A stretch of 64,000 nt of DNA from NCBI RefSeq assembly GCF_900129635.1, contig NZ_FSRB01000001.1:4317501-4381500 (forward strand). The letters run 5' to 3'. Positions within the stretch are counted from its first letter, which is position 1. Every line of letters begins with the position of its first letter. The notes beneath the pieces are model-generated. The model did no database searches. It was given only the letters and a program-made list of their open reading frames with translations, and had not been told where the DNA came from. Source of the DNA: Singulisphaera sp. GP187. GTDB lineage: Bacteria > Planctomycetota > Planctomycetia > Isosphaerales > Isosphaeraceae. Shown one piece after another: positions 62,635-64,000 of the stretch. The translations under genes were made by a program, and so were the position numbers.

Positions 62635-62778
62635 CTGAATGTTCAGGATTTAACGGGTCGGGTGATCGGATCGGCAATCGAGGTTCATCGAGTGCTCGCG
62701 CCGGGATTGCTGGAGTCGGCGTACGAAGAATTTTCGTGTTATGAATTGCGGCAAAACAACATCTTGTTCCAGAGGTAG
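62635..62778 (+). pseudogene. N-terminal fragment of a GxxExxY protein
   Basis: Reads NVQDLTGRVIGSAIEVHRVL then APGLLESAYEEFSCYELRQN and a TAG after ILFQR. This matches the start of the GxxExxY family (GLLESAY motif), normally about 125 aa, so about two thirds are missing. The upstream ACCACGGAGACACGGAGGCA is the leader typical of these genes. Confidence 0.75.
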
Positions 62779-63029
62779 CATACGTTCCGCACATCTCGCC
62801 TGCAATTTCTCGGAATTTTCACCTCCTGCTATTTCTGGCATACGCTGATGTATTGGCTCCCGCGACCCGCTCCTTCCATGATCTCCGCCACTGACTTGCT
62901 CACATCACGCCTCCTCGTCCCGCCAACCCATCGTGATCGTTCCCCATCGATTCTTCGCTTGTTTCCCATGCAAGGCAATGTCCCAACCGTTCCCTGCCTC
63001 CTTTCGGAGTCAAACTTGAGGATTCGCTT

Positions 63030-63064
63030 TTGACGTAAGTCTTGCGGGCCTAGACTTACGTCAA
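63030..63064. repeat. 13-bp inverted repeat upstream of the transposase
   Basis: TTGACGTAAGTCT and AGACTTACGTCAA with a 9-nt loop, 150 bp before the transposase start. It may be a terminator-like hairpin protecting the IS from outside transcription or part of its end. Confidence 0.55.
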
Positions 63065-63213
63065 GGCGTAATTATTTCTGCAAGTCAACAAAATTTTCCA
63101 CCTTGACCCGCTCGACTCTCGGACAATCATGCCGACGGGAATCACAACCCGACGCCTGTCGCCAATCGCGGGCATGTCGAGGACGATTTGATCCCTCTCG
63201 AGGCCATGGTCCA

Positions 63214-64000
63214 TGCCAGAACAAAAACGACCGCGCCAGTCGAATCCCGCTCCCGATCTCAGTCCCGGCGAGGCGGCCCACACCGGCGGTCAGTCCCTCA
63301 AGTCCTTCCGGCTCGGCGCCCTTCCCATCCTCGATCGGATCATCCGCCGACTTCGACTGGATGACTTCCTCCGCCAATACCTTCCCCCCGAGGATGCCCG
63401 CCAAAAGATCGCCACCTCCACCGGCCTCCTTCTCTTGCTCAAGAACCTTCTCGTCTCCCGTGAACCCATGTATGGCGTCGGCCAATGGGCGAGTCGCCAC
63501 CCCGCCGAGTGGTTCGCTCTGACCCCGGCCCAACTGCCCCACTGGAACGACGACCGCGTCGGACGTTGTCTCGACCGACTCTTCGACGCCAATGTCCCCT
63601 CGTTCACCCTGGCCGTCGCCACCCATGCCGTGGCGGAGTTCAACGTCGCATTGGACGAACTCCATAACGACTCGACCACAATCACCTTCCACGGCGACTA
63701 TCGCGAGGCGGCCCAAGAGGACCTGATGCGGGGCCAGAAGACCCAGGCCATTACCTGGGGGCACAACAAGGATCATCGCCCTGACCTCAAACAACTGCTC
63801 TACGTCCTGACCGTCACTCGCGATGGCGGCGTACCGGTTCACTTCCGCGTCGAAAGCGGGAATACCACCGACGACCGCACTCATCGTGCCACCTGGGACC
63901 TGCTGTGCCAGTTGACCGGGCGACGGGACTTTCTCTATGTGGCCGACTGCAAGCTCGCCACCGCCGAGAACATGGCTTACCTGCACCAGCACGGCGGCCG
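63214..64000 (+). CDS. IS1634-type transposase, 3' end outside window
   Basis: At least 262 codons, open to the window end. From the ATG at 63214 the protein reads MPEQKRPRQS, then a DUF4277-like N terminus (LDRIIRRLRLDDFLRQYLP), VGQWASRHPAEWFALTPAQL, FDANVPSFTLAVATHAVAEF, and the start of the DDE domain with TWGHNKDHRPDLKQLLYVLT and FLYVADCKLATAENM. This pattern fits IS4-superfamily IS1634 transposases. About half the gene is in view. GAGG lies 9 nt upstream. Confidence 0.85.

Noticed and set aside
1..64000. tRNA, rRNA or riboswitch genes
   Set aside because: No cloverleaf with TTCRANNC-type T-arm in a plausible setting and no rRNA-like stretch were recognised by eye; a covariance search would be needed to exclude small RNAs.

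Overview
The window looks like chromosome from a planctomycete, most likely of the Isosphaeraceae type. This is inferred from high GC, two DUF1559 prepilin-like proteins each paired with a small carboxypeptidase-like lipoprotein, a DUF1800/DUF1501 pair, ECF sigma factors fused to long C-terminal extensions, an ECF sigma/Ser-Thr kinase pair, an N-terminal LEVLEDRTLLA secretion signal on a giant extracellular protein, and multihaem Planctomycetes-type cytochromes. No species can be named from sequence alone, and no rRNA, tRNA or CRISPR array was seen.

Region by region. 1-9.5 kb: the end of a hybrid histidine kinase, an Rrf2 regulator, a TPR membrane protein, a two-gene transsulfuration operon (cystathionine beta-synthase, then a cystathionine gamma-synthase/lyase), and a DUF1559 gene followed by its lipoprotein. 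9.5-13.4 kb: an ECF sigma factor and a membrane Ser/Thr kinase. The kinase gene and the DUF1559 gene share an almost identical promoter-like element (15 bp, 6 bp spacer, 7 bp), which suggests one sigma-kinase-envelope regulon.

13.4-24.9 kb is an accessory region. It holds a ferredoxin-NADP reductase, a RAYT-like transposase, an IS4 relic, a BNR-4 propeller protein, a patatin-like phospholipase, an IS605/TnpB-type right-end relic, and a tandem duplication of about 1.74 kb that carries a 51-codon gene, a DinJ-like antitoxin, a YafQ-like toxin and a truncated RAYT. In the second copy the toxin is frameshifted while the antitoxin stays intact. A short element with ends GCCAGGCACCT/AGGTGCCTGGC lies at most cassette boundaries, and a REP-like motif (GGGGTCGGGAGTCG) accompanies the RAYT remnants.

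25-36 kb: a MarR-GNAT fusion with a palindromic operator over its promoter; an RND efflux pump operon divergent from its TetR regulator, with three TTGACC-N4-GGTCAA operators; a TPR/small-protein pair; a TlpA-like thioredoxin; and a zinc-ribbon membrane protein. 36-45 kb: two paralogous ECF sigma factors, each followed by a predicted membrane helix and carboxypeptidase-like repeats, the second in an apparent operon with DUF1800 and DUF1501 genes. 45-54 kb: a c-haem/copper monooxygenase, a Popeye-like membrane protein, a hexahaem cytochrome, and a second lipoprotein/DUF1559 pair. 54-64 kb: a 1.6-kaa secreted protein (N,N-dimethylformamidase-like, DUF4082 repeats, LamG-like, metzincin motif), a CDF metal transporter, a secreted sialidase-like BNR protein, a GxxExxY fragment, and an IS1634-type transposase running off the end.
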